From the NCBI GenBank assembly GCA_946626595.1, contig CAMOUQ010000002.1, positions 41,676 through 105,675 of the forward strand: DNA of 64,000 bases, in the 5' to 3' direction. Source of the stretch: an uncultured Prevotellaceae bacterium. GTDB taxonomy: Bacteria > Bacteroidota > Bacteroidia > Bacteroidales > Bacteroidaceae. The notes below the pieces were generated by a model, which ran no database searches, had not been told where the DNA came from, and worked only from the letters and a program-made list of their open reading frames with translations. Each line of letters opens with the position of its first letter. Within the stretch, counting starts at the first letter, position 1. Below, piece after piece: positions 39,005 through 48,606 of the stretch. The translations under genes were made by a program, and so were the position numbers.

Positions 39005-40260
39005 GTATTTTGTTCTTTTTCGATTCGTTCAATCTCGCGTTGCAAGTCGGCTGGCAATGGCTCTGCGAGATGTTGGTGGCAAGCCATTTCAGCCGTGTAC
39101 ATTCGTCCGATGCAATAATTGCTGTGGCGGCAACCGCAACGATGATGTGGGTCGGTCTTCAAGCGGTTCACAAAGTCGGGTTCGTTCAGAAGCGAGCGGG
39201 CCATCTGTACCGCTTCGAAGCCATGTCCCAGGACTTCGTTAATTTTGTCGCCGCAGACCAGTCCTCCGACGTAGATAAACTTCATGTCGGGCATGAGCTC
39301 GCGGAACTTCAGGGCATCTTCCAGGAAGAAGGCTTCGCTATAGCCGTAGGGCTTAGTCAAGACATTGCGCACGAAGGGTTTAGCCATACGGATGCTGTAC
39401 TTGAGCCAAGGCTTATCCATGTAGTGGGTCATTGTCTGCAGGGGCAGTTCGCCGCGCATCACGTACATCGGCGTGGCACTCACCAGTCCGCCGCTTAGTA
39501 CCAGCGCATGAACACCGAGCTGCTGCAAACGCTTGGCCACCGGTATGCTATGCTCCTCCAGCGAGACGCCATTTTTCAGTCCGTCCCTCATGTTCATCTT
39601 GCACACCACTGCCATATCGTCCTTGGCCGCTTCCATCACTTCCTCCACACACATGGTCATGAAGCGCATGCGATTTTCCAAAGAACCACCAAATTCGTCG
39701 GTGCGGTGATTGAAGTAAGGATTCAGAAACTGGTCTATCAGATATCCGTGCCCACAATGTATCTCCACCTCGTCAAAGCCTGCTTCGCGTGCCAAGTTCA
39801 CTGCCTCGCCAAACTTTCGGGCCATGGGGGCAAGTTCGTCTTTGCGAAGACCTCGAACGATGGTGGGACTGTAGAGGTTGAATCCATTGGATGCCCCGAC
39901 TGGGATGCAACCACAGATAGCCTTGTGGCTCATGTTGCCGCAATGCCCCAACTGAATGCCAGCGGCAGCCCCCTCGCGGTGTATGCCATCAGTCAGTCGG
40001 CGCAGGCCCGGGATGATTTCGCGCTTCATCACCAGTTGGCGATCGAAACTCAGTCCGCTCTCGTCCACTGCAGCATAGGCCACCGTGGTCATGCCCACTC
40101 CGCCGCATGCCACACTGGTATGGTAGTCGTAGAGCATCTGACTGGGCTCATGCCCTGGGCACATGCTCTCGAAGGCTGCGCTGCGAATCGTTCTGTTGCG
40201 CAGCGTCAATGGGCCTATGTGCGCTTCTGAAAATATTAAATTCTCCATGTTTTGATTCAT
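39001..40260 (-). CDS. NADH:flavin oxidoreductase (Old Yellow Enzyme family)
   Basis: NRTIRSAAFESM, GIQLGHCGNMSH, EIHCGHGYLIDQFLNPYFNHRTDEFGGSLENRMRF; C-terminal Cys cluster RCGCRHSNYC. Confidence 0.92.
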   Translation of the reverse strand: MNQNMENLIFSEAHIGPLTLRNRTIRSAAFESMCPGHEPSQMLYDYHTSVACGGVGMTTVAYAAVDESGLSFDRQLVMKREIIPGLRRLTDGIHREGAAAGIQLGHCGNMSHKAICGCIPVGASNGFNLYSPTIVRGLRKDELAPMARKFGEAVNLAREAGFDEVEIHCGHGYLIDQFLNPYFNHRTDEFGGSLENRMRFMTMCVEEVMEAAKDDMAVVCKMNMRDGLKNGVSLEEHSIPVAKRLQQLGVHALVLSGGLVSATPMYVMRGELPLQTMTHYMDKPWLKYSIRMAKPFVRNVLTKPYGYSEAFFLEDALKFRELMPDMKFIYVGGLVCGDKINEVLGHGFEAVQMARSLLNEPDFVNRLKTDPHHRCGCRHSNYCIGRMYTAEMACHQHLAEPLPADLQREIERIEKEQNT

Positions 40261-40265
40261 TTATA

Positions 40266-41033
40266 CTAATATACAAACGGTATGATGCGTTTGCGTTGTC
40301 CGACAGCCTCGTCACCGAACTCCTGACGATATTTAATATGTATCGCGTGCGCGCGAGGCACCAGATTGGCTGCCGTCCACAACGGGAATACCCAGGCTAC
40401 AGGCGTAGCGGCAGCCAAGGCAAAACCCACCCATTCCATCAACTCACCCAGGTAATTGGCTGAGGTGACATAGCGGTACATACCGCCCTGAGGCAGGTAG
40501 TGATTGGTGTCGCCGGGTTGGCGCAGATGTCGAATGACGTGATCAGAGTGCAGGTTAATCACCCATCCAGCCACGAAGAGCGCGATGCCGAGGATGGCAT
40601 TCCAGCGCAACAGATACGAAGCCCCCTCCGAAAAGTCGGGATTGGGAAACCAATATAGTCCCCCACCCTGCATCAGGCCGTTGATGACATTGAACGTAAC
40701 GCCCATCAGCATGATGGCTATGGGCATCTTGCTATGGCCTTTCATGAGCCAGGGGAAAACGAAGGAGCGCTGGAAATAATGCAACTCGAAGAGCAAGAAC
40801 AGGATGAACTCGGGCACATGCCACTTGGCATCGGCCTGCGCCCATACATACAGCATGACAAAGAAGACTGGCGCCTCCATCAGCATCCAGGCGACCTTGT
40901 TGTTGATGCTCCATCCCCATTGCTTGGTACGGAACTGTCCATAGCCAGCCTTGACGAAGTACAGGCTGACGAACACCACGACGGCCATAGCCGTCATGCC
41001 CCATATCATGCAATTGAATATCTCTTGTGTCAT
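40266..41033 (-). CDS. Steroid 5-alpha-reductase-like membrane protein (3-oxo-5-alpha-steroid 4-dehydrogenase family)
   Basis: HYFQRSFVFPWLM, HSDHVIRHLRQPGDTNHYLPQGGMYRYVTSANYLGELMEWVGFALA, PRAHAIHIKYRQEF. Confidence 0.88.
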   Translation of the reverse strand: MTQEIFNCMIWGMTAMAVVVFVSLYFVKAGYGQFRTKQWGWSINNKVAWMLMEAPVFFVMLYVWAQADAKWHVPEFILFLLFELHYFQRSFVFPWLMKGHSKMPIAIMLMGVTFNVINGLMQGGGLYWFPNPDFSEGASYLLRWNAILGIALFVAGWVINLHSDHVIRHLRQPGDTNHYLPQGGMYRYVTSANYLGELMEWVGFALAAATPVAWVFPLWTAANLVPRAHAIHIKYRQEFGDEAVGQRKRIIPFVY

Positions 41034-41105
41034 CGTATCTCATTGAAAATGTCCACAAAGGTACGAAATAATTGCGAGATACGAGGCAAAAGTGGCTATT
41101 ATTTT

Positions 41106-42131
41106 TTACGGTTTCCGAAAGAGTTGGAAGTTCTGTAAGAGATGGTTACGACGTTCCAGCAGGCACAAATCAAGCAATAATAATACCAAAGCTACAATGA
41201 TGAAGCCCTGAAACTGCTCGTCGTATTCGCTGTAAACTTGGCTTTCGAGTTTTGCCTTTGCCAGCTTATCCACGCTCTTCGAGAGTTCCTTCTGTGCCGA
41301 ACTGCTATTGTCGACATAGATGTATGTGCCGTTACCGGCCTGGGCTATCTGGCGACACATTTCTTCGTTGAGGCGCGATACTATAGGATTGCCCTGTTCA
41401 TCAATAAAGTATTGCGTAGTACCTGGGATGGGAACGTGCGCACCATCGGGCGAACCCACACCAAGCACATAGACGTGAATACCTCGCTTGGCTGCCTCCT
41501 TGGCTGCCTCTACGGCTCCTCCCTCGTTGTCCTCACCATCGGTGATGAGGAAGATGGCTCGCGAAATGTCCTTCTTCTGCGTGAATGATTTCGTAGCAAG
41601 GTCGATGGCTGTGGCGATGTCCGTACCCTGGGTGGCAATCATCGAAGGGTCGATGCCGTCAAGAAACATTTTGGCCGAAACGTAGTCGTTGGTGATGGGC
41701 AGTTGCACAAAGGCTTGTCCGGCATAGACAATCAGCCCCACCTTGTCATCCTTCATCTCGTCCACCATGTTGGAAACAAGCATCTTGGACTTATCCAGAC
41801 GGGAAGGTCGGACGTCATTGGCCAGCATGGAGTTGGAGACATCCATGGCGATAATGGCCTCAATGCCGCTGCGTTCGGTGGTGTCTATCTTTGTTCCGAA
41901 TTGCGGACGGGCAGCAGCAATGATGAGCGAGGCCAAAGCCAGGAGCAACAGCCACATTTTCACCTGTGGGCGCCATGCCGAAACGTCAATCATCAGTTCC
42001 TTGAGCAAAGCCGGATCGCCATACTTGCGCAAGCGTTTTTTGCGTCGATAGTTGCTGTAATAATATAGTATGGCCAGCAGAGGAACTACTATCAGTGCAT
42101 ACAGATATAGTGGATTTTCGAATCTGAACAT
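41106..42131 (-). CDS. vWA-domain membrane protein, BatB-like
   Basis: IIAMDVSNSMLANDVRPSRLDKSKMLV; two N-terminal TM segments; follows batA-like gene. Confidence 0.85.
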   Translation of the reverse strand: MFRFENPLYLYALIVVPLLAILYYYSNYRRKKRLRKYGDPALLKELMIDVSAWRPQVKMWLLLLALASLIIAAARPQFGTKIDTTERSGIEAIIAMDVSNSMLANDVRPSRLDKSKMLVSNMVDEMKDDKVGLIVYAGQAFVQLPITNDYVSAKMFLDGIDPSMIATQGTDIATAIDLATKSFTQKKDISRAIFLITDGEDNEGGAVEAAKEAAKRGIHVYVLGVGSPDGAHVPIPGTTQYFIDEQGNPIVSRLNEEMCRQIAQAGNGTYIYVDNSSSAQKELSKSVDKLAKAKLESQVYSEYDEQFQGFIIVALVLLLLDLCLLERRNHLLQNFQLFRKP

Positions 42132-42172
42132 CTTTTCAGTTTACGATTTGATAATTACTTATTTACGGTTTA

Positions 42173-43171
42173 TTACGGAATGCGCTTCAGCACGGTCACA
42201 CGCAGCAACAATTCCAGAAGCAGACAGAGGACTGCACAAAGGGCAAAGGGCACAAAGGCTTCGTACCGCTTGGTGAACTTCTTCACGTTCAGCTTCGTCT
42301 TCTCCAGTTTGTCAATCTCTTTATACACCTCATGCAGACTCTCCGTGTCCTTGGCACGATAGAATTCGCCATCGGTCTTCTGCGCGATAGCCTGCAGGGT
42401 TTTGGTGTCAATCTCCACAGGCACCTGGATGTATTGGATGCCACCGGCCACAGGCATCGGATAGCGTGCCAGTCCGTTGGTGCCCACGCCAATGGTGTAG
42501 ACACGTATGCCATAATTCTTGGCAATGTCGGCTGCCGTCAGGGGCGAAATGTCACCACGGTTATTGGAACCGTCGGTCAGCAGAATGATGACGCGGCTCT
42601 TGGCCTTCGAGTCTTTCAGTCGGGCAACAGCAGAGGCCAGTCCCATACCGATGGCCGTTCCGTCTTCTATCATGCCTTTGGCCGTCATATCGCACTGCAT
42701 ACCTTGGAGCATGTTGATGAGCACAGCGTGGTCCACGGTCATGGGACACTGCGTGAAGGCTTCGCCGGCAAACAGCGTCAGACCGATATTATCGTTGGGA
42801 CGGCCAGAGATAAACTCAATAGCCACTTCCCTGGCGGCCTTCACACGATTGGGGCGAAGGTCTTCGGCCAACATCGAGGTTGACACGTCCATGCAGAGCA
42901 TGATGTCGATACCCTCGACGTCGGTCTGCTTCCAGTTGTTGGTGGTCTGCGGACGAGCCAGTGCCACGATGGCCAGGCTGATGCAAGCCAGTCGCAAGAG
43001 GAAAGGCGCATGGATGAGATATTCCTTCCACGAGCGGCGAACGCCCTGAAAGGCATAGGTGCTGCTGACCTGCAGTACAGGGTGCGAGCGGCGCCACTTG
43101 AGCACATACCATATTATATAAGGTATGAGTAGGGCCAGCAGAATGAAATATAGGGGATTAGCAAATGTCAT
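42173..43171 (-). CDS. vWA-domain membrane protein, BatA-like
   Basis: DIMLCMDVSTSMLAEDLRPNRVKAAREVAIEFI, VIILLTDGSNNRGDISPLTAA. Confidence 0.87.
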   Translation of the reverse strand: MTFANPLYFILLALLIPYIIWYVLKWRRSHPVLQVSSTYAFQGVRRSWKEYLIHAPFLLRLACISLAIVALARPQTTNNWKQTDVEGIDIMLCMDVSTSMLAEDLRPNRVKAAREVAIEFISGRPNDNIGLTLFAGEAFTQCPMTVDHAVLINMLQGMQCDMTAKGMIEDGTAIGMGLASAVARLKDSKAKSRVIILLTDGSNNRGDISPLTAADIAKNYGIRVYTIGVGTNGLARYPMPVAGGIQYIQVPVEIDTKTLQAIAQKTDGEFYRAKDTESLHEVYKEIDKLEKTKLNVKKFTKRYEAFVPFALCAVLCLLLELLLRVTVLKRIP

Positions 43172-44247
43172 CGTAGTAAGTCAATAATTCTGTATATTAC
43201 CCATCCGAGCAGTGCGGTGGCCGTGCACAGAGCAAGTGCAATGCTGATGCGCATAGCCCAGATGCTGACACGTTGCCGCTTGGCTTCCGGCGTCACGATT
43301 ATCTCTTCCTGAGGCTGGTTGGGGTCTTCCTCCTGCTTCGTCTGGTTGACGTATTCCAGGGCCGTCATCAGGTTGGCATCGTTCTCGTTGATGAGTGTCG
43401 TCCACTTGGCAAACTTCACGAGGTCGGCCGTCTGGAACAGTTCACGCAGTTCGGCCAGGGCCTCTTCGTCGTTCTCCTGCGTCAGTCGGTCAATAATCTC
43501 ACCGCTCGTCATCTCCATAGCATTGAAACCATAGCGTTCCTGTATGTAGGTGCGCAGGGTGTCGGTCAACTGGGTGTAGTATTCCTTGGAGTCTTCCTGT
43601 GCCCAGGTGCGTTCCGTCTTGATGCGCTCTATTTCGGACAAGGCCACCTTGTGGGCTGGTTCCTTACGTTTGCGCCGGATGATGCGGATGAGCGGTTTGC
43701 CAGTCCGCAGGGCATGAATCAGATAAGCCGCCAAGGCAGACAACACGAAGAACAATACGGAGCACCAGATGACGGGCTTCCAGTCGTCCCACGAGAAGGG
43801 GGCATCCATCACGTCCTTGGGACCAAAGTATTGGTCGACGTGAACCGTATCGACGTCTACCGTATAAACCTTCAGGGCCAGGTTCTTGGTTTCATATTCC
43901 TTACCATCTACGCGCACCTTCATGGGAGGAAGGTAATAGAACGACGAGTCCCAGGCCGTTACGACGTACTTGCGACTGACCTGCATGCGTTTGCCATCGT
44001 CCAGCCGGGTGGTGTCTGCAGCTTCCATTTTCACCAGTTCCACACCCGGAACCAGCTGTTGCCCCTTTTGCAGGACAGGCAGTTCTACTACCGACTTCGC
44101 GCCGCAACTGACATCAATGGTGATGCCCGTCTGCTCACCCACCAGCATCTGCATGCTATCGATGCGTGCCTCTACGGTCACTTGGGCACTGACATAAGTG
44201 AGGAAATAGGAAAATGAGAATATGAGTAATAATGCAATTCGTTTCAT
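43168..44247 (-). CDS. Membrane protein of the moxR-bat operon (BatD/DUF4381-like)
   Basis: Signal peptide MKRIALLLIFSFSYFLTYVSA; position between DUF58 and batA. Confidence 0.6.
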   Translation of the reverse strand: MKRIALLLIFSFSYFLTYVSAQVTVEARIDSMQMLVGEQTGITIDVSCGAKSVVELPVLQKGQQLVPGVELVKMEAADTTRLDDGKRMQVSRKYVVTAWDSSFYYLPPMKVRVDGKEYETKNLALKVYTVDVDTVHVDQYFGPKDVMDAPFSWDDWKPVIWCSVLFFVLSALAAYLIHALRTGKPLIRIIRRKRKEPAHKVALSEIERIKTERTWAQEDSKEYYTQLTDTLRTYIQERYGFNAMEMTSGEIIDRLTQENDEEALAELRELFQTADLVKFAKWTTLINENDANLMTALEYVNQTKQEEDPNQPQEEIIVTPEAKRQRVSIWAMRISIALALCTATALLGWVIYRIIDLLR

Positions 44248-44249
44248 CT

Positions 44250-45122
44250 TCAATTTCGTTTGGCAAAAAGGTTTTTCAAGGCCACCACATAGTCTTGGTC
44301 GGTGCGCACGCTTACCGAATCGATGTTGCTGCGCGAGAATGTGTCGCGCAGGTATTCGCTGCGTTCCTTCCACCACAGGCGCTGAGCCTCTCGCATGCGA
44401 CGGTCGCTGGTGTCGACAAAACGTTCGAAGCCCGTTTCGGCATCGCGCACCTTCATGAGTCCCACATCGGGCAGTTCCTGTATGCGGCGGTCGTAGACCT
44501 GGATGGCCACCACGTCGTGCTTGCGATTAGCAATGGTAAGGGGCTGACGGAAGTCGCGCTGATCCATGAAGTCGCTGATGAGGAAGGCCGTACAGCGTCG
44601 TTTCAAGGCCTGTGTCAAATACTGTGCCGCCATGCCCACATCGGTTCGCTGGCTCTCGGCATGAAAGTCGAGCAGTTCGCGAATGATGTAGAGGATATGC
44701 TTGCGCCCCTTCTTAGGCGGTATGAACTTCTCGACGTGGTCGGAGAAGAAGATGACGCCAATCTTGTCGTTGTTCTGAATGGCAGAGAAGGCCAACGTGG
44801 CGGCAATCTCGGTCACCATGTCGCGCTTCATCATGCCACTCGTTCCGAAGTGCAACGAACCGGAGACGTCGATGAGCAACATTACCGTGAGTTCGCGTTC
44901 CTCCTCGAACACCTTCACGTAGGGTTTGTTGAAGCGGGCCGTAACGTTCCACTCAATGTCGCGGATGTCGTCGCCATACTGGTACTCGCGCACCTCGCTG
45001 AAGGCCATACCGCGTCCCTTGAAGGCACTGTGATACTCTCCGGCAAAGATATTGCTGGAGAGGCCGCGTGTCTTGATTTCTATTTTACGGACCCGTTTAA
45101 GTATCTCGCTGGTTTCCATCAA
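44250..45122 (-). CDS. DUF58 domain-containing protein
   Basis: GEYHSAFKGRGMAFSEVREYQYGDDIRDIEWNVTAR, MLLIDVSGSLHFGT. Confidence 0.93.
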   Translation of the reverse strand: MMETSEILKRVRKIEIKTRGLSSNIFAGEYHSAFKGRGMAFSEVREYQYGDDIRDIEWNVTARFNKPYVKVFEEERELTVMLLIDVSGSLHFGTSGMMKRDMVTEIAATLAFSAIQNNDKIGVIFFSDHVEKFIPPKKGRKHILYIIRELLDFHAESQRTDVGMAAQYLTQALKRRCTAFLISDFMDQRDFRQPLTIANRKHDVVAIQVYDRRIQELPDVGLMKVRDAETGFERFVDTSDRRMREAQRLWWKERSEYLRDTFSRSNIDSVSVRTDQDYVVALKNLFAKRN

Positions 45123-46114
45123 GGCACTTCTACCTTATTGATTATCTGGCTGATGATTTCCTCGCTTGTGACGTTGTTGGCCTCGGCCTCGTAGGTCAGG
45201 CCGATGCGATGGCGCAGCACGTCGTGAGCAATGGCTCGAACGTCCTCGGGAATGACATATCCGCGACGCTTGATGAAGGCATAGGCACGGCTGGCCAGAG
45301 CCAGGTTGATGCTGGCACGGGGCGAAGCACCAAACTCGATGTAGTCCTTCAGCTCCTTCAGTCCATACTTCTCGGGGTAGCGGGTGGCGAAGACGATGTC
45401 GGTGATGTATTGTTCAATCTTCTCGTCGATGTACACCTGGCGCACTACGGCACGGGCCTCGCGGATGTCCTCCGTCTTCAGCACGGGGCGCACCTTGTTT
45501 TCCTCACCCGTTATGTTCATGCGTATGATGCGCTTCTCCTCCTCCAACTTGGGATAGTCGATGACCACCTTCAGCATGAAACGGTCCACCTGGGCCTCGG
45601 GTAGCGGATAGGTGCCTTCCTGTTCGATGGGGTTCTGGGTGGCCAGCACCAGGAAGGGTTCGGGCAACTTGTAGGTCTGCTTGCCGATGGTGGTCTGACG
45701 CTCCTGCATGGCCTCCAGCAGTGCCGACTGCACCTTGGCCGGGGCACGGTTGATTTCGTCGGCCAGCACGAAGTTGGCAAACACGGGGCCCTGCTCAACG
45801 ACAAACTTCTCGTCCTTCTGCGAGTAAATCATCGTACCGATGACGTCGGCGGGCAGCAAGTCCGGGGTGAACTGTATGCGACTGAACTTGGCATCCACCA
45901 GTGCCGCCAAGGTCTTGATGGCCTGGGTCTTTGCCAGACCGGGCACACCCTCCAGGAGTACGTGTCCGTCGCTCAGTAGACCTATCAGGAGGGACTCCAC
46001 CAGGTGCTTCTGTCCCACAATCACTTGCGCCATGCCCGTCTGCAGATTGGTGACGAAGGCGCTTTTTTGCTCTATCCGCTCGTTCAGTTCGCGAATATCA
46101 ATTGCTTCTGCCAT
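45119..46114 (-). CDS. MoxR-family AAA ATPase
   Basis: GHVLLEGVPGLAKTQAIKTLA, VLADEINRAPAKVQSALLEAMQERQTTIG. Confidence 0.96.
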   Translation of the reverse strand: MAEAIDIRELNERIEQKSAFVTNLQTGMAQVIVGQKHLVESLLIGLLSDGHVLLEGVPGLAKTQAIKTLAALVDAKFSRIQFTPDLLPADVIGTMIYSQKDEKFVVEQGPVFANFVLADEINRAPAKVQSALLEAMQERQTTIGKQTYKLPEPFLVLATQNPIEQEGTYPLPEAQVDRFMLKVVIDYPKLEEEKRIIRMNITGEENKVRPVLKTEDIREARAVVRQVYIDEKIEQYITDIVFATRYPEKYGLKELKDYIEFGASPRASINLALASRAYAFIKRRGYVIPEDVRAIAHDVLRHRIGLTYEAEANNVTSEEIISQIINKVEVP

Positions 46115-46296
46115 AATACTATATCTTTATTGTTTCGTTTTTCCAATTCGACCGCGAAGTTACTGCTTTTTGTCGTGATAGCCAAAAGAGAAGTCTTAAA
46201 TAACGTGAATAAATAGAAATAAATGCGACTTTCATGCCACCTGATGCGGGCTGCTTAAACAAAAAGAAGGAAAATGAAAGAAAAAGTGCAAGAATG

Positions 46297-46328
46297 TTTG
46301 GTCGTTTGCGTACAATGTATTACCTTTG
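46297..46328 (+). promoter_or_regulatory. Promoter of the pheA operon
   Basis: TTTG (46297-46300) - 20 bp - TACCTTTG (46321-46328). Confidence 0.85.
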
Positions 46329-46359
46329 TATCCATAAAAATAACAAAACGTAACTAACG

Positions 46360-46428
46360 ATGCAGTACAGCGCACAGTTTTATGCTTACTTTTATTACTT
46401 TTACTTTAGCAATGAAGTGAAGCGGTAA
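46360..46428 (+). CDS. Tyr/Phe-rich attenuator leader peptide
   Basis: ATG..TAA encodes MQYSAQFYAYFYYFYFSNEVKR (6 Tyr, 4 Phe of 22); sits between promoter and terminator upstream of pheA. Confidence 0.88.
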   Translation: MQYSAQFYAYFYYFYFSNEVKR

Positions 46429-46505
46429 TGCTGTGTAAAAATTGAAGATTGAAGATTGAAAATTTTATATAGACCCGCTTCCATGAAAAAGGAGCGGGTC
46501 TTTTA
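46419..46505 (+). terminator. pheA attenuator: terminator (46472-46505) and competing antiterminator (46419-46425 with 46475-46481)
   Basis: GACCCGCTTCC/GGAGCGGGTC hairpin then TTTTATT; GAAGCGG at the leader stop pairs with CCGCTTC of the terminator 5' arm. Confidence 0.85.
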
Positions 46506-46532
46506 TTATAAATAAATATAGTAAAGCGAAAT

Positions 46533-47366
46533 ATGAAACACAGAGTTGCCATACAGGGCATCAAGGGCAGTTTCCACGACATCGCCGCCCACCGATACTT
46601 CGAAGGCGAAGAGGTGGAACTGGTATGCTGCGACACTTTCGAGCAGGTGTTCGACGAAATGAGCCGCGACCCACAGCTCCTGGCCCTCGTGGCCATAGAG
46701 AACACCATTGCCGGTTCGCTGCTCCACAACTACGAACTGCTGCGCGAAAGCGGTGCCACCATCATAGGCGAGCACAAGTTGCACATCAGTCATTCGATCA
46801 TGTGCCTGCCCGATGAGGATTGGGACGACCTGAAAGAGGTGAACTCCCACCCCGTGGCCCTCATGCAGTGTCTCGACTTTCTCAATAAGCATCGCCACCT
46901 GAAGAAGGTGGAGGTGAGCGACACCGCAGGCGCAGCTGCCGACATCAGTCGGGGCCAGCTCCACGGCCATGCGGCCATCTGTCACAAGGATGCGGCCGAG
47001 ATCTACGGTATGAAGGTGTTGCAGGAAGGGATTGAGACGAACAAGCACAACTTCACACGCTTTCTGGTCTTGGCCAATCCGCAACAGGCCATCGGCCTGC
47101 GCAACCTGCAGGATGTGAACAAGTCGAGCCTCGTTTTCACCCTGCCGCACGAGGAAGGCAGCCTGTCAGCCATACTCTCCGTACTGAGTTTCTATAAACT
47201 GAACCTGACGAAGATACAGTCGCTGCCCATCATCGGCAAAGAGTGGCAATACATGTTCTACATCGACCTCTCATTCTCCGACTTCACACGCTACCGCCAG
47301 GCCATCAACGCCATCAGTCCCCTCACCAGCAACCTGAAGCTTTTAGGGGAATATCATGAGAAATAA
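46533..47366 (+). CDS. pheA: Prephenate dehydratase
   Basis: VAIQGIKGSFHDIAAHRYF, ALVAIENTIAGSLLHNYELL, NKHNFTRFLVLA; ACT domain. Confidence 0.95.
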   Translation: MKHRVAIQGIKGSFHDIAAHRYFEGEEVELVCCDTFEQVFDEMSRDPQLLALVAIENTIAGSLLHNYELLRESGATIIGEHKLHISHSIMCLPDEDWDDLKEVNSHPVALMQCLDFLNKHRHLKKVEVSDTAGAAADISRGQLHGHAAICHKDAAEIYGMKVLQEGIETNKHNFTRFLVLANPQQAIGLRNLQDVNKSSLVFTLPHEEGSLSAILSVLSFYKLNLTKIQSLPIIGKEWQYMFYIDLSFSDFTRYRQAINAISPLTSNLKLLGEYHEK

Positions 47367-47401
47367 GATCATAAGGTATAAGCACTAAAGGATAAAAAGA
47401 T

Positions 47402-48580
47402 ATGAATAACACTGTCATCAAACCTGCCGACCGCCTTCAGAGCGTGCAGGAATACTACTTCAGTCGCAAGCTGAAGGAGGTGGCACAAATGAACGCCGAA
47501 GGGCAGGACGTCGTGTCGCTGGCCATCGGCAGTCCGGACATGCCACCCTCAGAGGCCACCATCGAGGTACTTTGCCGCGAGGCCCGCAAGGCCGACACTC
47601 ACGGCTATCAGCCCACCGTCGGCACGCCCGAACTGCGCCAGGCCATGGCCGGATTCTATAAACGCTGGTACAATGTCGACCTCGACCCTGCCACAGAGAT
47701 TCAGCCCCTCATTGGTTCTAAGGAAGGCATACTGCACGTGACGCTGGCCTTCGTCAATCCCGGCGACCAGGTGCTGGTTCCCAATCCCGGTTACCCCACC
47801 TACACGGCTCTGAGCCGACTGCTGGGTGCGGACATCGTGAACTACGACCTGAAGGAGCAGAACGGATGGCAGCCCGACTTCGACCAACTGGAGCAAATGG
47901 ACCTGAGTCGCGTAAAGCTGATGTGGACGAATTATCCCAACATGCCCACCGGTGCGAATGCCCAGCGCAAGACCTACGAACGGCTTGTAGACTTCGGTCG
48001 CCGACACGGCATACTCATCGTGAACGACAACCCCTACTCCTTCATCTTGAACGACAAAGAGCGCCTGAGCCTGTTGCAAGTGCCCGGTGCCAAGGAATGC
48101 TGCATCGAATTCAACTCCATGTCGAAGTCGCACAACATGCCCGGCTGGCGCGTTGGCATGCTGGCCACGAATGCCGAATTCGTGCGCTGGATTCTGAAGG
48201 TGAAGTCGAACATCGACTCGGGAACATTCCGCCCGCTGCAACTGGCTGCCGCACAGGCCTATCAGAACAGTGACGAATGGCACTGGCAAGCCAACATCGA
48301 GACCTACGCACGCAGACGCCGGCTGGCCGAAGAAATCATGACCACCCTCGGTTGCACCTTCGACCCCACACAGGTGGGCATGTTCCTCTGGGGACGCATT
48401 CCCGACCACTACGACGATGTGGAGCAACTGACGGAGCGCGTCCTTCACGAGGCTCGCGTGTTCATCACACCGGGCTTCATCTTCGGTTCCAACGGACAGC
48501 GCTACATACGCATTTCGCTCTGTGCCAAGGAGGAACGATTCCAGGAGGCATTTCGCCGCATCTCAGCCTTAAACTTTTAA
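47402..48580 (+). CDS. Pyridoxal-phosphate aminotransferase class I/II
   Basis: VPNPGYPTYTALSRLLGADIVNYDL, EFNSMSKSHNMPGWRVG; aromatic amino acid operon. Confidence 0.92.
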   Translation: MNNTVIKPADRLQSVQEYYFSRKLKEVAQMNAEGQDVVSLAIGSPDMPPSEATIEVLCREARKADTHGYQPTVGTPELRQAMAGFYKRWYNVDLDPATEIQPLIGSKEGILHVTLAFVNPGDQVLVPNPGYPTYTALSRLLGADIVNYDLKEQNGWQPDFDQLEQMDLSRVKLMWTNYPNMPTGANAQRKTYERLVDFGRRHGILIVNDNPYSFILNDKERLSLLQVPGAKECCIEFNSMSKSHNMPGWRVGMLATNAEFVRWILKVKSNIDSGTFRPLQLAAAQAYQNSDEWHWQANIETYARRRRLAEEIMTTLGCTFDPTQVGMFLWGRIPDHYDDVEQLTERVLHEARVFITPGFIFGSNGQRYIRISLCAKEERFQEAFRRISALNF

Positions 48581-48606
48581 CAAATAGGACATAGAAACAC
48601 TGTAAT

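Noticed and set aside
40345-40355. CG-rich alternating stretch (GCGTGCGCGCG)
   Set aside because: Lies inside the 5-alpha-reductase-like CDS and is explained by coding; not comparable to the intergenic CG tracts.
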